Positions 51,242-60,949 are shown, counted from the stretch's first letter. The stretch is 64,000 nt of DNA from UBA1858 sp963976865 (GCA_963976865.1 CAXBLY010000001.1:248001-312000); one strand, 5' to 3'. The notes: a model not told the origin generated them from the letters alone. Numbers and translations: made by a program.

Positions 51242-52879
51242 TTAGGAGAAAATATTTTTTATCGGGGTAGGTTTACCAAAAATATAACCCTGGCCGCAGT
51301 CAACACCGATTACTTTCAGTGCCTTGATAATTTCCGGCTTTTCTACAAACTCAGCGATTGTTTTAATATTCATTGTACGCGCAACGTTGGTAATTGCCTG
51401 TACTGTTGCAAACTGAGTGGCATCATCAAGCATTGCCGAGACAAATGACCCGTCTATTTTGACATGGTCAACTTCAAGTTTGTTCAGGTAGTTAAATGAG
51501 CAATAACCAACACCAAAGTCATCCAGTGAAAATTTATAACCCACTGCTCTAAGATTCTGGATAAACTTCTGCGCTCGAGTAATACTTTTGACCGCAACAC
51601 TTTCGGTTATTTCAAAACAAATACGGCTAGTCGGAACCTGATATTGCTGTGTTAATTCAAGCAGAAATTTTTCGAACAATACGCTGACAATAGAGTGACC
51701 TGAGAGGTTGATTGATATTCTCGGCACTTCAACACCATTTTTCTCTTTTTCACTAATATCCTTGAATACTTTTTCACAAACCCAGCGGTCAATTCTCGTT
51801 GTCACTTCAAGTGACTCTGCTGCGGTAATTAATTCCTGAGACGAAACAAAATCATTGATATTGTTATCATATATTCTCAACAGAACCTCATAGGAAAAGG
51901 GAGTGCTTAAGTCCGACAAATATACTATTGGCTGTGCAAATAATTCAAATTTATCATTCTGTAAGGCATCTTCAATCACCATTGCATAGTGCATTTTTCC
52001 TGAATGATACGCCATCATCGTATCTTGCGTCGCAGAACTGTGCACACAATTTCGGCCATTTTCTTGCGCAGATCGTAAAGCCAGATTTGCAGAAGCTAAG
52101 ACACTTTCCAGAGTGCTCAGTTCTTCGTTGATAGATATCACTCCAATCGATAAAGTAATTTCAATTTTTTCGCCGCCATACTCAAACTGGTGATCTTTAA
52201 CGCGCTCTCGTATAACTTCACATACCTGAACACACTCATCAATATTTACGTCCTTCAGGATGACTCCAAATTCATTACCACCCATACGTCCAATGATATT
52301 ATTGTCCGGAAGTTGCTGCCTGATCATCTGAACCAGCTCTAGTAAGACATAATTTCCTGCTTCATAACCATATTTTTCGTTTACCACTTTGAATCTGTCA
52401 ACATCAAAAGTGCACACACTGCCGTCACTGGCATCATCGCTCTCAACCAGCTTTGAAAGCTGTACGACAAATTCTTCCCTGGCAAGGTAGGGTTGCTGCT
52501 TTTGCTTGACCACATTATTGATTTTTTCAATGCAAACAAAATAATGAGGTAATTCCAGAAAAATTCCTTTAGTGATAGTAAAACGCAGAGACGCCTGATT
52601 GCCCTCAAGCTGAGTTACGTATTGAGATGACCTTTCCAGTTTTCTGGCAATTAAATTACGAATTTCAGCGGTATGTAAAAAGCCTTTGACTGGCTCGCCA
52701 ACTTTGGTTGATTTTATAATTTGCCTAAACGCGTCATTAGCGTAGACAACCACCCCATCATTGACGGAGAGTATTCCCACAGGAATGGGTAACTCGCCAG
52801 GGTTTATCGTCGGGCCTAGCTGTCCTTCCGAGTTTTCTGGCTGTTCAACAGTATTTTGCTGCTTTGTTAGTCCATCCAT
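51242..52879 (-). CDS. PAS-GGDEF-EAL cyclic-di-GMP protein
   Basis: 545 aa, no membrane helix. A PAS-like domain (about residues 25-125), GGDEF domain (about 130-285) and EAL domain (about 295-545). The cyclase signature is GGNEF (Asp to Asn), which should impair synthesis. The EAL side keeps EVLLR, INLSG, FEITES, LDDFGVGY and KIDGSF, so phosphodiesterase activity, with GGNEF as a GTP sensor, is the likely state. Monocistronic. Confidence 0.92.
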   Translation of the reverse strand: MDGLTKQQNTVEQPENSEGQLGPTINPGELPIPVGILSVNDGVVVYANDAFRQIIKSTKVGEPVKGFLHTAEIRNLIARKLERSSQYVTQLEGNQASLRFTITKGIFLELPHYFVCIEKINNVVKQKQQPYLAREEFVVQLSKLVESDDASDGSVCTFDVDRFKVVNEKYGYEAGNYVLLELVQMIRQQLPDNNIIGRMGGNEFGVILKDVNIDECVQVCEVIRERVKDHQFEYGGEKIEITLSIGVISINEELSTLESVLASANLALRSAQENGRNCVHSSATQDTMMAYHSGKMHYAMVIEDALQNDKFELFAQPIVYLSDLSTPFSYEVLLRIYDNNINDFVSSQELITAAESLEVTTRIDRWVCEKVFKDISEKEKNGVEVPRISINLSGHSIVSVLFEKFLLELTQQYQVPTSRICFEITESVAVKSITRAQKFIQNLRAVGYKFSLDDFGVGYCSFNYLNKLEVDHVKIDGSFVSAMLDDATQFATVQAITNVARTMNIKTIAEFVEKPEIIKALKVIGVDCGQGYIFGKPTPIKNIFS

Positions 52880-53065
52880 AGAATACAGCTGTTCGTTTCA
52901 CCTGGTATTTATATTGTCAATTTATTGACTACCTGGAATAATCTCAATAGCTTCCAGCTAATCGGTACCAATACATGAACAGCAGGCAATAGTCATGCAC
53001 CCAACTCCAGTTTCCTACTGACTATAGGTGTATCAAATTTGCAGCAGTCGGCTAATCAGCCAGTG

Positions 53066-53914
53066 CTACTCGACACAATCAACAGGACGCGATGCATCCT
53101 TTATCCACTGGCTCCACGAACCAATAAAAATCTTGGTCGGCGGCATGCCAGCAACGGCCTGTGCTAACAGGTTATGGCATGCCGTTACACCTGAACCACA
53201 CATATTAGTCACACTGGTTAACGGCTGATCCTGAATAATTTTAGCGAAACGCTGATTTATGGTGTCTGGCGTCTCAAACAGTCCATCTTTGGTCAAGTTT
53301 CCACCAAACGGGAGATTATATGCACCTGGTATATGACCGGGAACCGGGTCTATGGTCTTATCGCGTCCAGTAAATCGATCTGCCGCACGAGCATCAATCA
53401 GAATCATATCGTCTGCTTTCAGTTTCGCCTGAACCTCGTCTATGCTCACCAGCCAATCCATATTGGCTTTACCTGTGAAATTGCCAGGCGCAAACTCGAC
53501 TTTCTCCTGGCTGAGTGGAAAACCCTGTTGCGTCCATTGCTGCATACCACCATCGAGTACGGCTACTTTGTCGTGCCCCATCCATCTCATCATCCACCAT
53601 AACCTTGCGGCAAATGCACCTGAAATATCATCATAGGCAATCACCTGTGTATCGTTATTGATTCCCCATGCTTTTAACTGGGCCAGAAATTCCTTCTCGT
53701 CAGGCAGCGGATGACGTCCTGATGTTTTTGTCATCGTTGAAGACAGCTGGGTATCCATATCTGCAAACTGTGCCATCGGTAAATGACCAGCTTGATAACT
53801 CTTCAAACCACCTTGAGGGTCTTTAAGACTGAAACGACAATCGAATACGCGCACATTATCTTTATCGATAATTGTTTTAAGGTCTTGTGCAGAAATAATT
53901 GTGTTGTATTCCAT
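53066..53914 (-). CDS. sseA: 3-mercaptopyruvate/thiosulfate sulfurtransferase
   Basis: 282 aa with two rhodanese domains; the second is catalytic, with Cys in CGSGVTACHNLL, the loop that favours 3-mercaptopyruvate. LIDARAADRF and GHIPGAYNLPF are family motifs. No signal peptide, so cytosolic. The adjoining small gene and the ferredoxin reductase are on the same strand, 80 bases and more upstream. Confidence 0.93.
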   Translation of the reverse strand: MEYNTIISAQDLKTIIDKDNVRVFDCRFSLKDPQGGLKSYQAGHLPMAQFADMDTQLSSTMTKTSGRHPLPDEKEFLAQLKAWGINNDTQVIAYDDISGAFAARLWWMMRWMGHDKVAVLDGGMQQWTQQGFPLSQEKVEFAPGNFTGKANMDWLVSIDEVQAKLKADDMILIDARAADRFTGRDKTIDPVPGHIPGAYNLPFGGNLTKDGLFETPDTINQRFAKIIQDQPLTSVTNMCGSGVTACHNLLAQAVAGMPPTKIFIGSWSQWIKDASRPVDCVE

Positions 53915-53993
53915 TATATAGCCTCCTTATATTATGTATTTTGAATTCAGGGCCATGCTGTTAACACAGTATAATACATAAACCATTTGCGGA

Positions 53994-54401
53994 TTATTTT
54001 CTTCTGCGCCGAACCCTATACTGCTCCATATCTGGCACGATGTTCATATACGGGAATGATTCAATTTCACTATATTCAGTATGAAGCGCCTGTATCACAC
54101 TGGTAATATTTTCAACATTGTTTTCATTTTTACCCAGCAATGCTTTTTGTAATCCCAGCAAACCGCCAAACTGAATTTTTACCCACACCCCGTGTGGGAC
54201 TTGCATCAAGTCATCTTCATACTCAAATGCATTTAAGCCAGCTTGTTTCAGGTGTTCATATGCACATGAACATTGTTTCTGCCGCCTGGCAGACTGACAG
54301 GCAATATCCGGGCCTGCCCTGCGCGTTACCAGTTCACCGTGTTCGCAGGAAAATTCATTCGCTATTTGTGTGAGCGCAAATACACATGCATCACCTATCA
54401 T
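53994..54401 (-). CDS. Cysteine-containing protein of unknown function
   Basis: 135 aa. The first half has five Cys (GDACVF, FSCEHG, DIACQS, KQCSCAY), the second half none. The RRAGPDIACQSARRQK stretch is strongly basic, as is the RVRRRRK end. It follows the 2Fe-2S/flavin reductase by nine bases on the same strand, so it probably belongs to the same unit. No family recognised; the Cys set could bind a metal or cluster. Confidence 0.7.
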   Translation of the reverse strand: MIGDACVFALTQIANEFSCEHGELVTRRAGPDIACQSARRQKQCSCAYEHLKQAGLNAFEYEDDLMQVPHGVWVKIQFGGLLGLQKALLGKNENNVENITSVIQALHTEYSEIESFPYMNIVPDMEQYRVRRRRK

Positions 54402-54410
54402 AGATAATTC

Positions 54411-55478
54411 TCACTGATCAGCCGACTTTATGGAAACCATGCAACTCATATCCTCATTCCCTCTCACTGGTTCGGCGAAGAACCTTCTCATTAGTACATT
54501 TTTACTGCGACAAACATTTTCAAATAATTTAATTGCGGGTGCAGGTGCACTTACATAGACATCATGACACGATAGGTCTTCATATGCCTGCATCGCAGAC
54601 ATTATCCGGCTTTCAACTGTGGCACAACCATAGTGTGGATCTTCTGCTAACTGTTGTATTGATTCTTCCAGTGCAATGCCGGTATAGCTAAAATTATCAA
54701 AAGCATCTGCCCATGACCGGCAAAGATTATTCAGGTATAGACCATCAGTGCCACATGCCATCCAGATCAAATGGATTTCTGATTCCTGCTCCTGCGCAGT
54801 GATATGTTCTAACAGGCTTTTTATTGCGGCAAAACCTGTATCGAATGCAAATAGTATCACTGGTCGGTTAGCATTTTCATCATAAACAAATTCACCAAAC
54901 GGCCCTTCCAGATCAAGACAATCTCCCATTTTCATTTTGTCTGCTACCCGCATTGAAACTGGATCATCGTTGCTGACACGCAAATGCAGTTCGATGAGTC
55001 GATCTTCACAAGGGCAACTGGCGATGGAGAAACGATTTTTCCCAAGGCCATCTAATCCAATCTCAACATACTGTCCGGCCAAAAAACGCAGTCTGCTGGT
55101 GCGTGGTGTTTGCACTACCAGGCGGAATACCTGTTTGGATAACTGTTCAACCTTGCGTACTTTTACGTGCAATTTTTGTAAAGGAATATCTGAAACGGCA
55201 TGTGCCACCATTGCATCGATAACCACGTCTTCTCTGGCAGCGCTAGTACAGGAAAGCATGTAGCCCTGTATCTTTTCTGCCTCGGATATGACGAATTCAC
55301 GTGGTTTAATTTCATCAACCGTGCCACTGACTAAACGCGCCAGACACAACCCGCAGGTACCACTGCTACACCCATAGTTGATTGACACACCAGAGCGGAC
55401 GGCAGCTTCGAGAATAGTTTCATTCTCCTGCACCATAAAAGTTTTATTACTACCACAAAGGGTAACTTTGTGTTCCAT
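54411..55478 (-). CDS. 2Fe-2S ferredoxin-flavin oxidoreductase
   Basis: 355 aa. N-terminal plant-type [2Fe-2S] domain with CSSGTCGLC and a later Cys (MLSCTS), then an FAD domain (FLAGQYVEIG, RFSIAS) and an NAD domain (VILFAFDTGFAAIKSLLEH) that ends with two extra Cys stretches (GCATVESRI, VYVSAPAPAIKLF). It is the phenol/xylene/CDP-glucoseen reductase layout, that is, an NADH-to-oxygenase electron donor. A link to AlkB/XylM is possible because XylM uses such a reductase (XylA), but the genes are 14 kb apart. Confidence 0.88.
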   Translation of the reverse strand: MEHKVTLCGSNKTFMVQENETILEAAVRSGVSINYGCSSGTCGLCLARLVSGTVDEIKPREFVISEAEKIQGYMLSCTSAAREDVVIDAMVAHAVSDIPLQKLHVKVRKVEQLSKQVFRLVVQTPRTSRLRFLAGQYVEIGLDGLGKNRFSIASCPCEDRLIELHLRVSNDDPVSMRVADKMKMGDCLDLEGPFGEFVYDENANRPVILFAFDTGFAAIKSLLEHITAQEQESEIHLIWMACGTDGLYLNNLCRSWADAFDNFSYTGIALEESIQQLAEDPHYGCATVESRIMSAMQAYEDLSCHDVYVSAPAPAIKLFENVCRSKNVLMRRFFAEPVRGNEDMSCMVSIKSADQ

Positions 55479-55577
55479 AACAATCTCTCATGCAATTTCT
55501 CCACCTCAGTATGACAGAGATACCTTTTAGCCCAATCATCTCGACTATTAATTTCTTAAACGCTAAAGTTCACCGTT

Positions 55578-56366
55578 ATGCGAATTTTCACATTCAAAAA
55601 CTTCCGAATCCTGGTTCTACTGATTATTCTCGCGACAGTAGCACTGTACGTCAAAGACCAAAAACTGGTCACTCAGGGTTGGTACAAGACCCTTGATATT
55701 GTAGTTTATCCTATCAACCCTACAAATAGCCCGGTCGTGCAAAGATACATAGATTCACTATCATCAGAGAGCTATTCACAAATAGATAAGCTGATTAAAC
55801 GGGAAAGCAGAAAGTACAATATAGTCTCAAGCACACCAACCAGGACAAGATTAGGCCAGACCCTCACTATTATGCCTCCCGCACCTCCAGAGTCCCAAAG
55901 TAATGTTTTAGGCATTATTCTCTGGAGTTTAAAGCTACGTTTATGGATGTGGCAAAATGCTCCTGATGAAATCAATGATAAACATTTGATACGAATGTTT
56001 GTTTTATACCACGACCCTTCAACCATGCCGCGCTTAAAACATTCTGTGGGCTTGCAAAAAGGACTGGTTGGTATCGTTAACGCCTATGGTGTTAAATCAC
56101 AGTCTGTACAAAACAATATCGTCATCACCCATGAATTTTTTCATACCGTTGGCGCCAGTGATAAATACGATAAGTTTGGTCGTCCTGTTGTGCCTGATGG
56201 ATTAGGTAACCCATACCAGTCACCGCGCTATCCACAAAAGTTAACTGAAATCATGGCGGGCAGGCGTGCGCTCAGCCAATCTGAAGCGAAGATGCCCAAT
56301 AGCTTCAAAAAAATTGTCGTTGGAGAAAAAACAGCTGCAGAAATAGGCTGGCTGAATGATATATAA
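55578..56366 (+). CDS. Membrane-anchored metalloprotease-like protein
   Basis: 262 aa. N-terminal membrane helix (residues 9-24) with basic start, then a lumenal domain with a zinc-type motif HEFFHTVGASDKYD near residue 183, that is HExxH followed by Thr-Val-Gly-Ala-Ser-Asp. Family identity is not clear to me. No disulfide Cys are present. Divergent from the ferredoxin reductase gene; the cupin gene follows eight bases after its stop. Confidence 0.75.
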   Translation: MRIFTFKNFRILVLLIILATVALYVKDQKLVTQGWYKTLDIVVYPINPTNSPVVQRYIDSLSSESYSQIDKLIKRESRKYNIVSSTPTRTRLGQTLTIMPPAPPESQSNVLGIILWSLKLRLWMWQNAPDEINDKHLIRMFVLYHDPSTMPRLKHSVGLQKGLVGIVNAYGVKSQSVQNNIVITHEFFHTVGASDKYDKFGRPVVPDGLGNPYQSPRYPQKLTEIMAGRRALSQSEAKMPNSFKKIVVGEKTAAEIGWLNDI

Positions 56367-56374
56367 TTTCAGGT

Positions 56375-56731
56375 ATGCATACACATTATCAGCATATATC
56401 TGCCTATAAAACAAAAGACGGCTCTACCATTCGCGAGCTAATGCACCCTGACACACACCATAATCATAATCAAAGTCTGGCTGAAGCGACTGTTAACGCA
56501 GGCATCTGCACAGAATTACATTTGCATAAAAAGTCTGAAGAAATCTATCACATTACTCATGGTGAGGGCATTATGACGCTTGGAGATAACCAGTTCCATG
56601 TGCAGACAGGTGACACAGTTTTTATCCCACCAAATACGCCTCATCAAATCTCAAATACCGGCAGCAATGATCTGGTGTTTCTCTGTGCCTGCAGCCCTGC
56701 ATATTCTCACGAAGACACATTTATCATTTAA
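56375..56731 (+). CDS. Cupin protein
   Basis: 118 aa, one cupin barrel: TELHLHKKSEEIYHITHGEG (HxH...E metal site, pattern noted), GDTVFIPPNTPHQI. The metal set H-x-H-x-n-E-x-n-H is complete, so a metal-bound sugar-isomerase or dioxygenase-like role is possible but not assigned. It follows the protease-like gene closely and is probably cotranscribed. Confidence 0.88.
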   Translation: MHTHYQHISAYKTKDGSTIRELMHPDTHHNHNQSLAEATVNAGICTELHLHKKSEEIYHITHGEGIMTLGDNQFHVQTGDTVFIPPNTPHQISNTGSNDLVFLCACSPAYSHEDTFII

Positions 56732-56759
56732 CTCATATTAATCTTGCGAAGAAATATCT

Positions 56760-57311
56760 GTGGACAAAACTGTAAATCTGAATAAATTAATCAATAAACA
56801 AAAGCTCACCATTGGTGTACTTTCTGACACGCATAATCAACTCAATGACATTGTGACTAATTCACTACTCAATTGTGATGCAATCATCCATGCAGGTGAT
56901 ATTGGTGATGCCACTGTGCTGAATCAGCTTAAAAAGCATGCCGAGCATGTCTTCCCTGTCAGAGGTAATAACGACATTGAGGAAAAATGGCCAGCACATG
57001 ATCTGCCAGTGTTAGCCGATATACCTGACAATCTCGAATTAACTTTTGACAATCAAATTATTTCTGTCACTCATGGACATCAATTTAATAAAAGTGAAAC
57101 CCGACATGACAAATTAAGGAACCAGTTTCCACGTTCGGACATTATTGTCTATGGTCATAGTCACCGCATGGTCTGCGATAAACAGCAGCAACCCTGGGTA
57201 ATCAATCCTGGCGCTGGCGGCTATACACGCACTTTTGGCGGAGCATCCTGCATGATCATGGATTACACCAATAACACATGGAATATAAAACAGTTTCGCC
57301 TGGATGAGTAA
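56760..57311 (+). CDS. YfcE/MJ0936-type metallophosphoesterase
   Basis: 183 aa from GTG 56760 (a short Lys-rich lead precedes the conserved part). Metal-binding motifs in order: GVLSDTHN, HAGDIGD, GNNDIE, VTHGHQF, YGHSHR. Members act on cyclic nucleotides or phosphodiesters; substrate unknown. Same strand as the cupin, 28 bases after it. Confidence 0.93.
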   Translation: MDKTVNLNKLINKQKLTIGVLSDTHNQLNDIVTNSLLNCDAIIHAGDIGDATVLNQLKKHAEHVFPVRGNNDIEEKWPAHDLPVLADIPDNLELTFDNQIISVTHGHQFNKSETRHDKLRNQFPRSDIIVYGHSHRMVCDKQQQPWVINPGAGGYTRTFGGASCMIMDYTNNTWNIKQFRLDE

Positions 57312-57323
57312 CGCAGTTCATTC

Positions 57324-57650
57324 TTAATGCAAGAACCCCTGAATTATCTCTCCATCCGGATGCAATAGAGACAGATACTCGATTTTATTATTGAATTCGA
57401 CAGCGACACCGCTGTATCGGTCAGCACCGTTAATGCTGAACTCAAATGCATAGAAACGACGCAATCTGAGTCGCCCGTTTTTTCTTGCCGGAAATACTTT
57501 TTTTAAATGAATTGACTGATCCAGCATTTGCACGTGATTTTGCATACAAAACGAATGACACCGTTTCATCGCAAATTCACGTGAACGCAATCCATCAACC
57601 CAGAACCATACACCCAAGCCAATGACAGCAAGGATTATAAAAACATCCAA
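57324..57650 (-). CDS. DUF3301 membrane protein
   Basis: 108 aa: membrane helix at residues 3-18, then the DUF3301 body with RHELAMKRC-like segment (REFAMKRCHSFCMQN), QMLDQSIHLKK and LRLRRFYAFEFS. Known only as a conserved gammaproteobacterial family. Ten bases after adk on the same strand. Confidence 0.9.
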   Translation of the reverse strand: MDVFIILAVIGLGVWFWVDGLRSREFAMKRCHSFCMQNHVQMLDQSIHLKKVFPARKNGRLRLRRFYAFEFSINGADRYSGVAVEFNNKIEYLSLLHPDGEIIQGFLH

Positions 57651-57660
57651 TGGATTGGTT

Positions 57661-58314
57661 TTATCCTAATGCGCTGAAGATGGTGTCTCTAATCTCATCA
57701 ACCTTGCCGATACCATCCACTTTTATGTACTTTGGTGCATTACCTTCACCACTTTTCGCCCATGAAGAATAGTACTTGATCAATGGTTCTGTCTGCTCGT
57801 GATAAATACGTAATCGTTCACGCACTGTATCTTCCTTGTCGTCATCACGCTGAACAAGATCTTCACCAGTGACATCATCTTTACCTTCCACTTTTGGCGG
57901 ATTATAAATTACGTGATATGTACGCCCTGAAGCAAGATGAGCACGGCGCCCACTCATGCGCTTGATAATCTCTTCATCATCAACATCTATTTCAACAACA
58001 AAATCAATATCAACGCCTTGTGTTTTCAAGGCATCAGCCTGTGCCAGAGTACGAGGAAATCCATCGAACAAAAATCCTTTGGCACAATCCTCTTGCTGAG
58101 TCCTTTCCTTGACCAGACCCAGAATAATTTCATCAGATACAAGTTGGCCGGCATCCATGACTTTTTTAGCCTCTACCCCCAGAGCAGTACCTGCTTTTAC
58201 CGCAGCTCTGAGCATGTCGCCAGTGGATATTTGCGGTATTCCATAACGCTCAGTGATATACGTTGCTTGAGTTCCTTTCCCGGCTCCCGGCCCACCTAAT
58301 AAGATTGCGCGCAT
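57661..58314 (-). CDS. adk: Adenylate kinase
   Basis: Interconverts ATP, ADP and AMP. 217 aa, the long form. P-loop GGPGAGKGTQA, STGDMLR, FDGFPRTLAQAD and the lid segment GRRAHLASGRTYHVIYNPPK, which lacks the four-Cys zinc knuckle. Terminates just before DUF3301. Divergent from pfp. Confidence 0.98.
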   Translation of the reverse strand: MRAILLGGPGAGKGTQATYITERYGIPQISTGDMLRAAVKAGTALGVEAKKVMDAGQLVSDEIILGLVKERTQQEDCAKGFLFDGFPRTLAQADALKTQGVDIDFVVEIDVDDEEIIKRMSGRRAHLASGRTYHVIYNPPKVEGKDDVTGEDLVQRDDDKEDTVRERLRIYHEQTEPLIKYYSSWAKSGEGNAPKYIKVDGIGKVDEIRDTIFSALG

Positions 58315-58605
58315 TGGTATATACTCCTCAGTTAATTATTTTTATAAAATACCATTTTGACACACACTGTTACAGTAACCTACCGTATTAAACTATTTTA
58401 CTCAGGTATTAATGACTTCAATCCCTGATTGCTGTCACGGTATAATATGGCGCATCGGTTAAGGCAGGCAGATACTTATCACAATGTGGTTTTATGGGCG
58501 CGATAACAGACAACTACCAGCCGTTATTAATCGGGTTTGTCGCTGGAACACTATAAATATATTAAGCTTAAACTGGAATTACCATCTATTCACAAGGCAG
58601 ATCTC

Positions 58606-59868
58606 ATGAGTAAAAAAAATGCATTTTACGCCCAGTCCGGCGGCGTCACTTCAGTCATCAATGCTACAGCATGCGGCGTAATAGAAACCGCCCGCAAAAA
58701 TAAAGACAGGATTGGTAAAGTCTATGCAGGCCGAAATGGCATTATTGGCGCGCTCACCGAGGATTTAATTGATACCTCCAAAGAATCTGCACGAGCAATT
58801 TCTGCGCTACGTCACACACCCTCAGGCGCATTTGGCTCCTGTCGCTATAAACTTAAGAGCCTGGAAGAAAACCGTGCCCAGTATGAACGTCTTATAGAGG
58901 TGTTTAAAGCACATAATATTGGCTACTTCTTTTACAATGGCGGTGGCGACTCTCAGGACACATCGCATAAGGTTTCTCAGCTGAGCAAGACAATGGGTTA
59001 TCCGATCCAGTGCATCGGTATTCCTAAAACTGTCGATAATGATCTGCCTGTAACAGATTGCTGTCCAGGCTTTGGATCCGTCGCTAAATATGTTGCGGTG
59101 TCTATTCGTGAGGCAGGCTTTGATGTCGCATCCATGGCAAAAACATCCACCAAAGTATTCGTAATGGAGGTGATGGGCCGTCATGCAGGCTGGATTGCCG
59201 CCGCGGGTGGACTAGCCGCAGAAAAAGAAGGTGATGCACCACATATTATTTTATTCCCGGAAATTCCTTTCAGAAAAACTGCCTTTATGAAACGCGTCAA
59301 GAAATGTGTTAAAAAATATGGTTACTGCGCAATTGTAGTGTCAGAAGGCGCAGCCTACAAAGATGGAACATTTCTGGCTGACGCAGGAAGCGTAGATGCC
59401 TTTGGCCACAAACAGCTGGGTGGTGTTGCACCAGTAGTGGCACAAATGATCAAGGATGCAACCGGTTACAAATATCATTGGGCAGTCGCCGATTATCTGC
59501 AACGAGCTGCACGACATATCGCATCCAGGACCGATGTCGAACAGGCTTACGCAGTTGGAAAAGCAGCTGTGGAATTTGCTCTGCAAGGCAAGACCGCCAT
59601 TATGCCAACCATTGTCCGGGTTTCTAACGATCCATACAAATGGAAGATTGGCAAAGCGACACTGTCCCGTGTCGCTAATGTTGAAAAAATGATGCCGGCC
59701 AGTTACATCACCAAAGATGGTTTTGGTATTACTAAACGCTGCCGAACTTATCTGGCACCGTTAATTATGGGTGAGGATTACCCGCCATACAAAAATGGCT
59801 TGCCACAGTATGTAGAACTCAAAAACATTCCTGTCAGGAAAAAACTCAATACTGATTTTAAAATTTAA
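58606..59868 (+). CDS. pfp: Pyrophosphate-dependent 6-phosphofructokinase
   Basis: Phosphorylates fructose 6-phosphate with PPi. 420 aa from ATG 58606, which has AAGG about ten bases upstream; an in-frame TTG at 58537 would add 23 residues of unlike sequence. QSGGVTSVINA and GGGDSQDTSHK at the PPi site, the Lys in PKTVDNDLPVTD that marks PPi use, and MGRHAGWIAAAGG. Reversible glycolytic enzyme, common in methylotrophs and related gammaproteobacteria. Confidence 0.92.
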   Translation: MSKKNAFYAQSGGVTSVINATACGVIETARKNKDRIGKVYAGRNGIIGALTEDLIDTSKESARAISALRHTPSGAFGSCRYKLKSLEENRAQYERLIEVFKAHNIGYFFYNGGGDSQDTSHKVSQLSKTMGYPIQCIGIPKTVDNDLPVTDCCPGFGSVAKYVAVSIREAGFDVASMAKTSTKVFVMEVMGRHAGWIAAAGGLAAEKEGDAPHIILFPEIPFRKTAFMKRVKKCVKKYGYCAIVVSEGAAYKDGTFLADAGSVDAFGHKQLGGVAPVVAQMIKDATGYKYHWAVADYLQRAARHIASRTDVEQAYAVGKAAVEFALQGKTAIMPTIVRVSNDPYKWKIGKATLSRVANVEKMMPASYITKDGFGITKRCRTYLAPLIMGEDYPPYKNGLPQYVELKNIPVRKKLNTDFKI

Positions 59869-59880
59869 GCAACTACTGTA

Positions 59881-60192
59881 ATGAGAGAAGTAGAAAGATT
59901 AATTCAGGAAGAAAAAGCCAAGATTGTTGCGGAAACAGCAACAATCCCCTGGAAAGAGCTGGAAAAGTTTCATGCCCAGGGGAAAACAATCCTGGTCAGT
60001 GAAACACTAAATCTGGTTGACGTGGGTTATTCCATTTCACTCGATGACGCTACTAAAATTATTGAGTGGATGGAGGCTGGCTTACTGGTTAAGCAATTTG
60101 ATAACCAAGCTAAAGCCTGGCATAACGAAGATGCCGAAGTGTGGAGTGTGGTGGTTCATCCCTGGGTATTGGTACAAGCAGTTAAAGATTAG
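59881..60192 (+). CDS. DUF2288 protein
   Basis: 103 aa: ETATIPWKELEKFHAQG, LNLVDVG, WMEAG and the C-terminal AEVWSVVVHPWVLVQ are the DUF2288 pattern. Twelve bases after pfp, so probably in its operon. Cytosolic, role unknown. Its last bases overlap the end of the convergent PEP-CTERM-like gene. Confidence 0.9.
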   Translation: MREVERLIQEEKAKIVAETATIPWKELEKFHAQGKTILVSETLNLVDVGYSISLDDATKIIEWMEAGLLVKQFDNQAKAWHNEDAEVWSVVVHPWVLVQAVKD

Positions 60193-60863
60193 GCGACTAA
60201 TTCTATAGTCTGCGAGCTTCTGTTTTTACGTGTCCATGCAAACAAATACCCAATCGCCGAAATAAATAACAAAAGCGCCGTAGGAACAGGTACCGCACTA
60301 ACATTTAACGTTCCACCGGAGGAGATATTACCAAGCGTACTAATATCTAACGATTTACCAGAAATAATCCCACGCGTAATAAGGGTAGTAACACCTACGT
60401 TACCATAACTTTGAAATATGTTTATATCTCCTCCTAATGTTAAAACCCTTGAGGAGTGTATTAAAGTAGCAGGACTTAAAGTAACATCGCTTTCTATTGG
60501 CATAATTTCAATAGAATTTAATTCCATTAAACCATTTTGGAGATCGATCTGACCCAGTAAATTGATGCTACCACCAGACAGATTCACCACCCCGCCAGGG
60601 GCTAGAAACTTAGATCCATTATCCATTAATATGTTTCCTACAGTCTCAATGAATATACTCGATCCAATCCCGCCTAATATCGAAGTATTGATAAAATTAA
60701 TATCAGCATCGTGAGTAATGGTAAGCCTTTCACCTGCATCAACGAAAAATGTCTGATTGATTAAATCGAAAGACTGGCCTGACACTGGTCCAGTAATGAC
60801 TGCGGCATGTAAGTTAGTAGAGACGAAGAAAAGCGCCAATTTAATTAATATTATTTTTTTCAT
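60189..60863 (-). CDS. PEP-CTERM-like exported beta-helix protein
   Basis: 224 aa. Signal peptide residues 1-20 (cut near HAA-VIT), then a body of repeated strands (NLSGGSINLLGQIDLQNG and NISSGGTLNVS) like filamentous-haemagglutinin carbohydrate domains, then VPVPTALLLF, membrane helix and TRKNR. This is a variant of the PEP-CTERM module, with a ten-residue tail after the basic cluster. It resembles the gene at 44545 only in its ends. Confidence 0.8.
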   Translation of the reverse strand: MKKIILIKLALFFVSTNLHAAVITGPVSGQSFDLINQTFFVDAGERLTITHDADINFINTSILGGIGSSIFIETVGNILMDNGSKFLAPGGVVNLSGGSINLLGQIDLQNGLMELNSIEIMPIESDVTLSPATLIHSSRVLTLGGDINIFQSYGNVGVTTLITRGIISGKSLDISTLGNISSGGTLNVSAVPVPTALLLFISAIGYLFAWTRKNRSSQTIELVA

Positions 60864-60949
60864 TATAGTTTCCCAAATTCAGGGGACCATTTTCATTGAC
60901 TTATATGACACTTTAATGAAACTATTATTACACTAAACAAGTATTAGCA

